Notes under the pieces: generated by a model
The model's database searches: none
What the model saw: the letters and a program-made list of their open reading frames with translations, nothing else
Told to the model about the DNA's origin: nothing
NCBI RefSeq assembly: GCF_000281085.1
Contig: NZ_JH767539.1
Span: 1 to 35,673, forward strand
Direction of reading: 5' to 3'
DNA length: 35,673 bases
From: Catenovulum agarivorans YM01
Lineage (GTDB): Bacteria > Pseudomonadota > Gammaproteobacteria > Enterobacterales > Alteromonadaceae
Position numbers and translations under genes: made by a program
Shown: positions 1 to 8,417 of the stretch, piece by piece
Layout: each line of letters starts with the position of its first letter
Numbering within the stretch: position 1 is the first letter of the stretch

Positions 1-49
1 TGAATCAATCATAACATCCTCTAATTAGGTGGCCAAAATCACTCTACCA

Positions 50-3000
50 CTACAAGGCTTTTAAAGATAAGCTGAAAGGATCTTTAATAGGCGATCGAAC
101 AAAGCTAGCCATGCTTCTGTCAAACTTCTTTTTAATTGAAAAGTCTGGTTCACCTAGTTTTCTAATTAATGCTAGATGCAATGATGCACACTTAGCTGAT
201 ATTCGTTTTTTGGGCAAGCGCGGTATTAACTGGTGTTGAGCAAACCCCCAATACGAATAAATGTACCTGTTGTCACAGCATTTCTTGTTGCTCTCTAAAA
301 TCCTTTTAACATGCTCTAAATCAAAAGTAACTTTGTAATCGAATATAGTTTTTTCTAATTCTTCATAAACGCTGTCTGAGCATAGATTGCTATACTTTTC
401 GATTAGTCGTCCTGCTAGATTATATGGGTTCTCAAGATCGTTGTTACCGCATGAAAACCTTAAGCTTGGATTTTGTAGCAACCACATTAACACTTTGTTC
501 GCGTTTAGTTCTGACTCAGGTAAGGTATAGAAATAGTTAGCAATAAGGTAATTGACGACTATAGAGTCTGATTCTAATTGCATTTCAATATTAGAGTTTA
601 GAGCAACGTATTTATTTTTTAGCGTTTTAAACGCTTCAATAATCAACTCTATAACTCCAGTAGCTAACCTGTCTCCATTATCAGCTATGTAACTTCTGTA
701 TGATAGCCATGTTAATGATTGAAATGAATTTGTAGCCCCTTTAATGTAATCAATAACGATAGGGAACAAAGTTTGAACGACCTTTTCCGGAATCCGACTA
801 GCTAAAGAGAGAACCTCTTTAAATTCATCCTCTGACCAATGTTTTTGTTGCTGGCTCAACAATGTATTATGACTGTAGGTGTATTCAGTTTTAGTAGTTG
901 TTAATTCATCCTTATTCAATCCCAACAGTAATTCGATTAATTCTAATGCATGCTCAGGTTTATGCTTTACTAGCTCCTCCCAATAAATATCGTGTGGTGC
1001 TATTCCTATTGACATCAAAGTTTTTCGAAATGTGAACATTTCATCACTATCTTTCTCTATTCTCCAATTTAGTGCCCAGTTAATTCTATCGTTCCAGTCT
1101 TTTGAGGCGTTAAAATAGGGCTTTAAGTGATTAACAACAAAGTTTGGGTTAGTTTCAGATATACTTTTTAAGAAAGAAATCATTTCATCGGCACTTTGTT
1201 CACAAGCCAAACTGTCTCGGACTAAGTTAATTTCAGCCAATATCCCCAAAACACAGTTATTGTGTTTCGCAACATGGGATAAAAAATTATTTCTCCACTT
1301 AATGGAATTAAATAACCTGGTTATTAAACTTACTAAATAATCTGATTTATTTACGACATTTCTTAAGGACTGGATAGCAACAAATTTAGCAAGGTAACGA
1401 ACTTTTTCGTCAGACAATAATGCTGAAATTAGTTTCAGAGCCTGCAATTCATCATACTCAAATAGCATTATTAATGCATATTTAAGGTGCTCCCTTCTGG
1501 CTAGATAGTTTTTATTGTTTTCTGTATCTCGACTCAAATAGGAAAGAACTTTGTTGGTGTCTTCAAGTGCGTATCGAAACACACTTTCTCCAACTTTAAA
1601 GTCGTATAAACTCTGATGTCTAAAGCTAATCCGTTTGTTTTGTAAAAGTATTACGCCAGCAGATTGCAACGCATATATAGATGTTTTGTGCTCATTTGAA
1701 AACATACGTTCGGGTATGCTGAGCTCACCTTTTAGTGACATTTTGTCAACGAGTAAGTTAACAAAACTCATAACAGCATTTGAAGTAAGAGATATATCAT
1801 CAAATTCTGAAACTTTGGTATCCCAATATCTTGATACTAGCTCTAACTTAGAATTAAAGCATGGTGCTGATCCTTGATCTTTTGCGATGATTACGTAAAT
1901 GCTGAGCCACAAAGGAGTTCTTAAAACATCTTGTTGTGCTGCACTTAAATTTTCAAATTGCTCATATGTAGAAACAATTTCTTTAACTTTATCTACAGGC
2001 AATTTGGATAGGGAAACTTTACCTAAGTTACTAGATAAACTCTTAAGCCAAGCACTTATGCTTTTGTCATCTTGAGCATCAAATTTTCTGCAAGCGATAA
2101 CAACAGAAATATCGAAACCTTCCTTCCTAAAATGTAAAGCGTCATCGACTAGCTCCATACAGATCTCTAAGGCTCTACGAGAGTGCATTGCCCCCCACCT
2201 CAACGCATCAAGTTGATCAAGTACAAGAACACACCTTTGGGATTTAGAAACTGCTTTTAAACTAAACACTGGTGATGTGGGCAAGCCTAATTTTCGACCG
2301 TATTCCTCACTATTACTATCTGGCTTTTGTCTATCTAGCCTTACAGGCAGGCAAAGTGAGCCATTTAGAACCTCCTGATTTACAAACTCATATAGAAACG
2401 CACTTTTACCTACCCCGGAATCGGCTTCAACTAGTATAATTGGAAAGTCTCTTATTTTTGCTGACAGTTCTTCTAGTTCATCACGCTTTATTAACTCGTT
2501 AGTAATTAAAAATGGCTCTATTGACTGTTTGAATGAGGTCTGAAGCTTTTCAACCTTTGGAACTATTCGACTATCTTCAGGTATCAACTTAAATTTAAAC
2601 CCTAACAGTTCTAAATGAGCCTTTAACGCTTTGAATGTGAGTTTAGTTCGTAATTTTTCATGGTCGGAGGGATAATTTTTAAGCGTATTGATAAAATTAT
2701 CGATATTTCCAGAGATTAGCTGCTTAGCCATAAACTCAAGATGTGATTCTTGGGTAATACTTTCTTGGAAAATTTCAATTCTAAATTTTTTCAAAAACAA
2801 TAATATTTCATCATAATCAGCATGCTGATTATTGGCCTGCGCAAAGTGTTCACATAGTTGTATTAGTAACTTTTTAGATTGTGACTTTTTGTCCAAATGA
2901 TTTAAAAAATGTTCACCAGAATAGTCAAAGTTTCGAGCGCTGGTACATAAGTCATAGAGGTTTTTACTATTAAGTGGGGAAACTAAATGATATTCGGCGT

Positions 3001-3286
3001 TATTAGTTAAAATTTGTTTATACGATTTGTCTAATATCTTTTGACTTTTTAGATCTGACAGTCGCCATTGTTCTTGCCCTCCATTAGACCCCTTGCATTG
3101 CTCATAAATTTCAGAGTGATCATTGTTCTCAATAACAATATCGACGCCTTCTTCTTTGTTACCAATAGTTTCAACTTCTACAGATAAAATTTGCTCATGT
3201 AATAATCTTAATAATTGATAAGCAACACGAGTCCCCTCATAGCGGTTGCCTAGCTTATCTGCCATTCCACCAATTTCATATGCCAT
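50..3286 (-). CDS. Nuclease-like domain fused to P-loop NTPase; candidate anti-phage effector
   Basis: A 1078-residue protein with three parts. Residues 1-70 carry a GNRYEG helix (E17), then D49 and QCK (Q63, K65), which fits the D...(E/Q)xK arrangement of restriction-endonuclease-like (Mrr/Cap4-type) nucleases. Residues 283-400 hold an NTPase core: Walker A DSGVGKS (K294), Walker B VLVLDQLD (D357, D360), and a following strand ending in R400. The last ~600 residues are helical with no recognised motif and look like an alpha-solenoid sensor. This layout is typical of single-gene STAND/NACHT-like defence ATPases such as the Avs group, though it is shorter than classic Avs proteins. The start chosen is the first ATG, with GAGG 12 bases upstream. 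It sits beside a broken toxin-antitoxin pair and a GC-rich oddity, and its own composition is AT-rich. The domains are seen in the sequence. The anti-phage role is inferred. It could instead be a generic DNA-processing ATPase. Confidence 0.7.
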   Translation of the reverse strand: MAYEIGGMADKLGNRYEGTRVAYQLLRLLHEQILSVEVETIGNKEEGVDIVIENNDHSEIYEQCKGSNGGQEQWRLSDLKSQKILDKSYKQILTNNAEYHLVSPLNSKNLYDLCTSARNFDYSGEHFLNHLDKKSQSKKLLIQLCEHFAQANNQHADYDEILLFLKKFRIEIFQESITQESHLEFMAKQLISGNIDNFINTLKNYPSDHEKLRTKLTFKALKAHLELLGFKFKLIPEDSRIVPKVEKLQTSFKQSIEPFLITNELIKRDELEELSAKIRDFPIILVEADSGVGKSAFLYEFVNQEVLNGSLCLPVRLDRQKPDSNSEEYGRKLGLPTSPVFSLKAVSKSQRCVLVLDQLDALRWGAMHSRRALEICMELVDDALHFRKEGFDISVVIACRKFDAQDDKSISAWLKSLSSNLGKVSLSKLPVDKVKEIVSTYEQFENLSAAQQDVLRTPLWLSIYVIIAKDQGSAPCFNSKLELVSRYWDTKVSEFDDISLTSNAVMSFVNLLVDKMSLKGELSIPERMFSNEHKTSIYALQSAGVILLQNKRISFRHQSLYDFKVGESVFRYALEDTNKVLSYLSRDTENNKNYLARREHLKYALIMLFEYDELQALKLISALLSDEKVRYLAKFVAIQSLRNVVNKSDYLVSLITRLFNSIKWRNNFLSHVAKHNNCVLGILAEINLVRDSLACEQSADEMISFLKSISETNPNFVVNHLKPYFNASKDWNDRINWALNWRIEKDSDEMFTFRKTLMSIGIAPHDIYWEELVKHKPEHALELIELLLGLNKDELTTTKTEYTYSHNTLLSQQQKHWSEDEFKEVLSLASRIPEKVVQTLFPIVIDYIKGATNSFQSLTWLSYRSYIADNGDRLATGVIELIIEAFKTLKNKYVALNSNIEMQLESDSIVVNYLIANYFYTLPESELNANKVLMWLLQNPSLRFSCGNNDLENPYNLAGRLIEKYSNLCSDSVYEELEKTIFDYKVTFDLEHVKRILESNKKCCDNRYIYSYWGFAQHQLIPRLPKKRISAKCASLHLALIRKLGEPDFSIKKKFDRSMASFVRSPIKDPFSLSLKAL

Positions 3287-3370
3287 AAAAAGTTACTGCC
3301 TCGTTTGCCAAATTACACGAATAATCATTCCAATTTCTATATTGAGGGAAAATTCACTAAAAACAAGCTG

Positions 3371-3514
3371 TTAAATCAGATTAGTAAGAACTTTGGAGAA
3401 TTGCGAAAAAGTGAGCGAATCAGGTAGCCGTGGGTATCTAGCCCTCAGATCCCCCGACTTGCTGGCAAGCAGACGCCCGATTACAGCCGCCTCAGTATTG
3501 AGTCGTTCTACCAT
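3371..3514 (-). CDS. GC-rich 47-codon reading frame of unknown nature
   Basis: A short ATG frame of 47 codons, preceded by a strong Shine-Dalgarno (GGAGGTGAT) about 10 bases upstream and closed by TAA 84 bases before the nuclease-NTPase gene on the same strand. The peptide begins MVERLNTEAAVIGRLL and is Arg/Leu-rich, with no motif I can name. The underlying DNA is compositionally foreign: 64 of 110 bases in 3421-3530 are G or C, against visibly AT-rich flanks. It may be a real small gene transcribed with the NTPase, or a remnant of a mobile element or structured RNA that happens to be open. I do not recognise the family and give no function. Confidence 0.3.
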   Translation of the reverse strand: MVERLNTEAAVIGRLLASKSGDLRARYPRLPDSLTFSQFSKVLTNLI

Positions 3515-3575
3515 CCCAACCCCACATCACCTCCATAATCCTTCCATATAAATTAAATGTGTATAAAATTCACTC

Positions 3576-3581
3576 TATAAT
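3576..3581 (+). promoter_or_regulatory. Candidate -10 box of the antitoxin promoter
   Basis: A perfect TATAAT lies 37 bases before the antitoxin ATG. The matching -35 position (around 3553-3558) reads TTAAAT, which is weak. A weak -35 would fit an autoregulated antitoxin promoter, but no clear operator palindrome is visible. Confidence 0.35.
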
Positions 3582-3618
3582 TGCAATAACTGCAGAATAG
3601 TTCCGAATAAGAGGGGTT

Positions 3619-3888
3619 ATGGCGACAGCACGTTTAGGTATCCGCCTTGATGAAGAAATCAAAGCGAAAGCAGAAAAAGCATCGGCTTTACTCGGTATTA
3701 AAAGTTTAACTGAGTACATCGTTAGGCTTATAGATGAGGATGCAACTCAGGTTATAGAAGAGCATGAAACCACTGTAGTTAAAGACAATGTTTTTGACGA
3801 ATTTGTAGCGGCATGCGACAAAGCGAAAGCACCAAACTCAGCGCTACTTGAAGCGGCAAGGTTTACCGACGAGAGTGGTATTAAGTGA
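3619..3888 (+). CDS. DUF1778 (TacA-like) antitoxin, ribbon-helix-helix type
   Basis: An 89-residue protein. The N-terminus (TARLGIRLDEEIKAKAEKAS, then a GIKSLTEYIVRLID segment) is the ribbon-helix-helix DNA-binding fold of DUF1778 antitoxins. The C-terminal half, from about residue 45, is the toxin-wrapping tail. The family normally neutralises a GNAT acetyltransferase toxin that acetylates aminoacyl-tRNA, and it represses its own operon as part of the complex. GAGGGG sits just before the ATG. The toxin gene that should overlap its stop codon is present only as a stub (3885-3941), so this is an orphan antitoxin. It may still act as a DNA-binding repressor or protect against a related toxin elsewhere. 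Confidence 0.8.
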   Translation: MATARLGIRLDEEIKAKAEKASALLGIKSLTEYIVRLIDEDATQVIEEHETTVVKDNVFDEFVAACDKAKAPNSALLEAARFTDESGIK

Positions 3889-3941
3889 GTTGGGGTAAAG
3901 AATTCGCATATCAGCTTCATAACTTTTGCAAAACCTTATAA
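3885..3941 (+). pseudogene. Truncated start of a GNAT toxin gene
   Basis: A GTG overlapping the antitoxin stop opens a frame reading (M)SWGKEFAYQLHN..., ending at TAA after 18 codons. DUF1778-partnered GNAT toxins commonly begin with a WGKEF-type segment, and the 4-base GTGA overlap is their usual coupling. The match stops after about seven residues, exactly where the convergent esterase gene ends (3917). I infer a deletion or recombination that removed the toxin body and left only its start. Family start sequence is from memory, so a search should confirm it. Confidence 0.5.
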
Positions 3942-5479
3942 CGCTCACGTAAATAACCAATATCCTCAACCGATATAACTTCATCCAACACCAACCTTTT
4001 ATCTTGGCTAAATAACGGCCACTTGGGCATATCTACCCTATTTGGATTTAGGGTTTTAATAAACTGAATAAAGTATTTTTGCATCTGTTCTGAGGTTTTA
4101 TAATCCGCTGGCTGCCAGTCGTAAACTTTGTTATAACGCAAATTACCCAAGGCATATTCTATTTCAGCCGCATGTGCTGCGCCCCTGTCTGTTGACGGGC
4201 TTGGGCGGGGTCTTGCGTATAAATAATAATAAACTTGCGTAGCTTGCTTTTGGCTAACCGCATCCGCCCATAACCAAGTACTCATACTTAAAAATCTATC
4301 ACTCGCCAGTTGTTGCGCCATTTCAATTATTTGTTCTGGTGTTGAAGCTGGATATAAAACTTTAACTTTATCGGCGTTTTCCGGATAGAGTTTTTCAATA
4401 GCAGCATGCCAATCTTTTTGAGTGAGTTTTTGTTTATTGGCAACTGGCCCGAGTACTGCTTGATATGCCGATTCTTGGCTATTTACACCAGTTAATAGCG
4501 GCACTTGGTTATATTTGCCCTGCGCATACAATTTATGCGGGTCGTCAGTAAAAAAGTTGCCATCAATCACAGGTCTAAACCAAACAAAGCGTTTTTCTGT
4601 AGCCTGTTTAAGTAATTGCTCAGCAGTTAGCTCGCGCATTTGTTCAAGGTTTTGCAACCCCAGGGCTTGCTGTAGTGCCAAACCTTCACTTTCACCAGTA
4701 GAGAGGCTTCTAGAACTAAAATCTAATCCAAGCATAGAGCCACTTTGTGCCGTGGCACCTTTAAGCAGGTTTTTATTTAGTGAGGTCAGCAATTGTGCAC
4801 TTACAGAAATCGAACCTGCAGATTCGCCACCTAAGACTATATGCTCAGGGTTACCACCAAACTGTTTAATATTGTCTTTTACCCATTGAATAGCCGCTTG
4901 TTGATCGTACAAGCCATAATTACCTGAGCCTTGATACTGTGTTTCTTTGGATAACTCAGGGTGTGATAAAAAACCAAATACGCCAAGGCGATAATTGACC
5001 GATACAAATACTATGCCTTGCTTGGCAAATGCTTCACCGTCGTATCTTGCTTCATCACCACTGCCAACAATAAATCCACCACCGTGAAAATAAACATACA
5101 CAGGTGCATTTTTGTTATCTGACCTGCTCCACACGTTTAAGTAGAGGCAGTCTTCACTCTGCTGTTGTGAACGAAAAATAATGTCGTCAAACACGCGGTT
5201 TTGCATGCAGCGCGCAGCAAATTCATTTGCCAAATTTAGCTGCTTTTTAGTTTGCTTACTGGTTGTTAGCGGCTGTGGTAATTGCCAGCGCAACTGACCA
5301 ATTGGAGGTTTAGCGTAAGGAATACCAAGATAACCAATTACATTTTGCTCCAAAGCAACACCTTGGTATCGCCCTTGGGCAAGCTCAACATTTTTGCTGG
5401 ATAATGCAGCTTGTGTATATAGTGGCGAGAGCATAACAAGTGACAAGAGTATAGCTTTGATAATTTTGATTGTTTTCAT
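3917..5479 (-). CDS. Secreted type-B carboxylesterase
   Basis: About 520 residues from the chosen ATG, a usual length for carboxylesterase/para-nitrobenzyl esterase family proteins. The N-terminus (Lys-rich start, hydrophobic core, YTQA-A) is a Sec signal peptide, which is why ATG 5479 is preferred over a TTG-started extension to 5527. The oxyanion HGGG is at 132-135, the nucleophile elbow GESAGS has Ser220, the acidic member is probably Glu336 and His436 is in RGAAHAAE. It hydrolyses ester bonds outside the cytoplasm; the substrate is unknown. It lies 211 bases downstream of the sugar-oxidation operon with a likely terminator between, so it is probably a separate transcript, though possibly functionally linked (for example de-esterifying a plant or algal glycoside). 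Confidence 0.9.
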   Translation of the reverse strand: MKTIKIIKAILLSLVMLSPLYTQAALSSKNVELAQGRYQGVALEQNVIGYLGIPYAKPPIGQLRWQLPQPLTTSKQTKKQLNLANEFAARCMQNRVFDDIIFRSQQQSEDCLYLNVWSRSDNKNAPVYVYFHGGGFIVGSGDEARYDGEAFAKQGIVFVSVNYRLGVFGFLSHPELSKETQYQGSGNYGLYDQQAAIQWVKDNIKQFGGNPEHIVLGGESAGSISVSAQLLTSLNKNLLKGATAQSGSMLGLDFSSRSLSTGESEGLALQQALGLQNLEQMRELTAEQLLKQATEKRFVWFRPVIDGNFFTDDPHKLYAQGKYNQVPLLTGVNSQESAYQAVLGPVANKQKLTQKDWHAAIEKLYPENADKVKVLYPASTPEQIIEMAQQLASDRFLSMSTWLWADAVSQKQATQVYYYLYARPRPSPSTDRGAAHAAEIEYALGNLRYNKVYDWQPADYKTSEQMQKYFIQFIKTLNPNRVDMPKWPLFSQDKRLVLDEVISVEDIGYLRERYKVLQKL

Positions 5480-5612
5480 AGTTCTATTCGTGTGTATTTT
5501 AGAGCCTGTCATAAAATAGCTTAGCAAGATTTTATTTATGACGACAGCTAGTTGGTGTGAGCTATCTTAAACTTTAGTCGGTTACACTCTGGTTAACTTT
5601 AAATACTCCGAT

Positions 5613-5658
5613 AAAAAGTAAGCCCAAGCACACATCCTTTGTACTTGAGCATTACTTT
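5613..5658 (-). terminator. Likely terminator after the sugar-oxidation operon
   Basis: Read on the minus strand, arms AAAGTAATGCTCAAG-like and CTTGGGCTTACTTT pair with one bulge and a wobble around a 15-base loop, followed by TTTTT. It lies 33 bases after the stop of the lipoprotein isomerase gene. The stem is imperfect, so confidence is moderate. Confidence 0.5.
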
Positions 5659-5690
5659 GACACACAACAAGAAAACTGATTTCGGATTAT

Positions 5691-6572
5691 TTACAGGAAG
5701 CTATCTAAACCCTTTTTCGATTCAGCAACCGCTTGTAATGGGGTTAAACCATTTGGATATTCTTCTTGCTCAACCACTAACCACAAAGTGCCACCTACTT
5801 CTTTGTTGGCTTGAATTAAACTTGGCCAATCAATGGTATCTTTACCAATAATTGGTAATTTGCCTTGTGTCCCTTCTGGTAAACGCACTTTGTAATGTGT
5901 GGTTAAAGTACGGCCTGGGTATTTGCGTACATAAGCTACCGGATCGTTACCAGAATAGGTTGTCCAACCCACATCTTGCTGCAATACCACGTTATCTAAA
6001 GTGTTTTGCGCTAAATAATCCCAATAAGTAGTTTGTTTGTAGGCTTCAAATTCTTGCGCATGATTGTGATAACCCACTTTCATGCCATAAGGTGCCAATT
6101 TTTTCGCTAAGCGGTTTAATTCAGTCACTACCCACTCAATCCCGTCAGCACTGAAAGCACGCTCGTCGTAAGGTACAATTAACATGTCGCAACCAAGTGT
6201 TTTATAAAAGGCGACTGTACTTAAGAAGTTTGCATCATCCAAATATGAAAACGGAATATGTGCACCACTCGCTTGTAAATTTAACCCAGCTAAAAACTGT
6301 TTTAACCCATGCGGATCATTCGCAAATGGGCCAAAATCACGGGCAAATTCAACGCCTTGAAAACCCATTTTTGATAACTGAGTTAAAGTGCCTTTAAAGT
6401 CCTCTTTAACATCGTCTTTAACTGACCAAAGTTGCACACTAATTTTTGGCATCATATTGTTGTCATTCTCATTGTTCGAAACAGCTTGTGAAGTTGCGTT
6501 GCAACCTATTATCAAAACACTTGCAGCTGCTACGCAGGCAAGTTTTTTTATATTATGAATAAATTTTTTCAT
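5691..6572 (-). CDS. Lipoprotein sugar isomerase/epimerase-like TIM barrel
   Basis: 293 residues. The signal peptide ends in the lipobox LIIGC with Cys24, and the +2 residue is Asn rather than Asp, which predicts outer-membrane anchoring through Lol. The rest is a xylose-isomerase-like TIM barrel (sugar phosphate isomerase/epimerase family): GVEFARDFG near the first strands, GYHNHAQEF with probable metal ligands, a QQDVGW segment, and VVEQEEYP at the last strand. Members in similar clusters act on 3-keto sugars by elimination or epimerisation, not on sugar phosphates, and phosphorylated substrates would be unexpected outside the cytoplasm. It is the last gene of the operon, 45 bases after the GMC dehydrogenase gene. 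The exact reaction is inferred. Confidence 0.85.
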   Translation of the reverse strand: MKKFIHNIKKLACVAAASVLIIGCNATSQAVSNNENDNNMMPKISVQLWSVKDDVKEDFKGTLTQLSKMGFQGVEFARDFGPFANDPHGLKQFLAGLNLQASGAHIPFSYLDDANFLSTVAFYKTLGCDMLIVPYDERAFSADGIEWVVTELNRLAKKLAPYGMKVGYHNHAQEFEAYKQTTYWDYLAQNTLDNVVLQQDVGWTTYSGNDPVAYVRKYPGRTLTTHYKVRLPEGTQGKLPIIGKDTIDWPSLIQANKEVGGTLWLVVEQEEYPNGLTPLQAVAESKKGLDSFL

Positions 6573-6617
6573 GTTTAGCCCTATATATTTTTTAATCAGT
6601 AATTGTTTTAACTTGTT

Positions 6618-8345
6618 TTATAGTCGTCGGTTCTTCACTTCTTTTACCGCATAATCAACTGCGCGTGCAGTTAGTGCCATAAAAGTTAATGAAGGATTAA
6701 CCACTGCAGACGAGGCGAAACTCGCACCGTCAGTAACAAACAAATTAGGTATATCGTGCGACTGGTTGTAGCCGTTTAGCACTGAATCTTTAGCATCTCG
6801 TCCCATACGTGCCGTACCCACTTCGTGTATCGCTATACCTGGTGGTCGCTCTGTTGCTTGACCTTGAATATTTTTAAAACCCGCTTTTTCAAACATTTTG
6901 CTCGCAACTTCAACCGAACTTTCCATCATGCGTTTTTCGTTATCCGACCAAGAAACATCAAATTGAATTTGTGGTATGCCCCATTTATCTTTTTTCGTAG
7001 CATGCAAAGTCATTTGATTATCACGATTTGCCAGCATTTCACCTTGTGCTTGTAAACCAATTTTCCACTGACCCGGATGCATTAATTTTTCTTTAAAATT
7101 AATACCCAAACCATCGGTGTAACCATATGACTGCCAGTCTTCTCGATAAGCGCCACCCGCTAATGCATATCCTCGAATAAAGTTTTTATGGTAACGAGTT
7201 GGCTCATAATGGAAATTCGGTACATACAAACTTGCAGGACGCCGGCCGATGTAATATTCATCTTCAAAGCCGTCTATGTCTGCGGTTGTGCGCGCATTGT
7301 AATTGTGATCCATTAGGTATTTACCCAATACACCTGAGCTATTCGCCAAGCCATTTTTGAATTTGTTGGTTTTACTATTGAGGAGTATTTGGGTGCTGCC
7401 TATGGTTGAAGCACATAAGAAGACTAATTTGCCAAAGTACTCGCGTTGACTTAGGTTATCGTTGTCAATCACTCGCACACCTTTAAGTCGGTTGGTCGCT
7501 TCGTCATAAATTAAGCTTTCAACCACACTATTCGGCGCTATGTGTAAGTTGCCGGTTCTAGCTGCTGCTGGCAAAGTTGTGCTCTGCGTAGAAAAATATG
7601 CACCAAACGAACATCCTTTTTGACATTCGTTTCTAGCCATACATTTCATGCGACCAAGCTCGACATGAATTTTCTGCGGCTCGGTTAAATGGGCGCAGCG
7701 GCTGATGATCACAGGTTTGTCCGGAAAATCACTGGCCATTTGTTGGCTAAATGCGCGTTCTGGCGCATTCATCTCAAAGGGTGGTAAAAATTGACTATTT
7801 GGCAATTGTGGTAAATTGTCGTAGTTGCCGCTAATACCGACAAATTTTTCGACATAGTCATACCAAGGTGCTAAATCTTTATAGCGAATTGGCCAGTCGT
7901 TACCGTGTCCATCTGCTTTATTTGCGGCAAAATCAAAATCGCTTAAACGATAACTTTGTCTGTGCCACAACAATGATTTACCACCTAACTGATTGGCTCT
8001 TATCCAGCTAAACTCAGTTCCTTTTTTGGTGTTGTAAGGTAAATCTCTGTCGTTGCCAAAAAAGTGTTTAGTGCCATCGTGAAAGGCATAACATTGTTTT
8101 TGTATTTTGTATTGCTCTTCAACTAATAGGTTATCCACTTTGGTCCGATTGGGAAAATCCCACGGGCCTTTACCTTCAGCAATATAGTCTTTGCGATGTT
8201 CAACCACACGGCCGCGCTCAACCATTAGAGTTTTAAATCCTTTTTCACAAAACTCTTTAGCAGCCCAGCCTCCGGTTATACCGGAACCGATTACAATGAC
8301 ATCAAAAACTTCTTTTGATTCATTGATATAATTCACATTCTTCAT
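6618..8345 (-). CDS. FAD-dependent GMC sugar dehydrogenase with probable Fe-S site
   Basis: 575 residues. An FAD Rossmann motif IGSGITGG (G20, G22, G25) opens the protein, and the C-terminal catalytic pair is His507 (IHEVGTARMG) and Asn550 (NPSLT). Three cysteines, C235, C241 and C245 (CMARNECQKGC), have the +6/+10 spacing that I recall for the 3Fe-4S ligands of Burkholderia-type FAD-glucose dehydrogenase. There is no signal peptide, so it probably crosses the membrane bound to the Tat-exported partner encoded just upstream. Role: oxidation of a pyranose or glycoside hydroxyl in the periplasm, plausibly at C3, with electrons passed on through the Fe-S site. No cytochrome c partner is encoded in the operon. 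The substrate is unknown. Confidence 0.88.
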   Translation of the reverse strand: MKNVNYINESKEVFDVIVIGSGITGGWAAKEFCEKGFKTLMVERGRVVEHRKDYIAEGKGPWDFPNRTKVDNLLVEEQYKIQKQCYAFHDGTKHFFGNDRDLPYNTKKGTEFSWIRANQLGGKSLLWHRQSYRLSDFDFAANKADGHGNDWPIRYKDLAPWYDYVEKFVGISGNYDNLPQLPNSQFLPPFEMNAPERAFSQQMASDFPDKPVIISRCAHLTEPQKIHVELGRMKCMARNECQKGCSFGAYFSTQSTTLPAAARTGNLHIAPNSVVESLIYDEATNRLKGVRVIDNDNLSQREYFGKLVFLCASTIGSTQILLNSKTNKFKNGLANSSGVLGKYLMDHNYNARTTADIDGFEDEYYIGRRPASLYVPNFHYEPTRYHKNFIRGYALAGGAYREDWQSYGYTDGLGINFKEKLMHPGQWKIGLQAQGEMLANRDNQMTLHATKKDKWGIPQIQFDVSWSDNEKRMMESSVEVASKMFEKAGFKNIQGQATERPPGIAIHEVGTARMGRDAKDSVLNGYNQSHDIPNLFVTDGASFASSAVVNPSLTFMALTARAVDYAVKEVKNRRL

Positions 8346-8417
8346 TTTCTAGCCCAATTTTAGGTCGCACCTTATTGCTTTTATTTTTGTGTGCAACTTT
8401 ATTTAGTTTATTTGGTT

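Larger units (their letters stand above)
3287..3618. other. Intergenic region between divergent NTPase and antitoxin genes
   Basis: This 332-base gap holds the GC-rich 47-codon frame (3371-3514) and, to its right, an AT-rich antitoxin promoter area. An imperfect palindrome CTTGC-TG-GCAAG lies within the GC-rich part. I see no tRNA, no attachment-site duplication and no transposase fragment. Confidence 0.5.

Noticed and set aside
1635-1877. A plus-strand 80-codon frame inside the nuclease-NTPase gene
   Set aside because: It is antisense to a long coherent frame and has no ribosome site or recognisable motif.
5639-5851. A plus-strand frame over the end of the lipoprotein isomerase gene
   Set aside because: It overlaps the terminator hairpin and antisense coding sequence, and has no ribosome site.
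5479-6617. The esterase as the seventh gene of the sugar-oxidation operon
   Set aside because: A 211-base gap with a likely terminator lies between; co-transcription cannot be excluded but is not supported.
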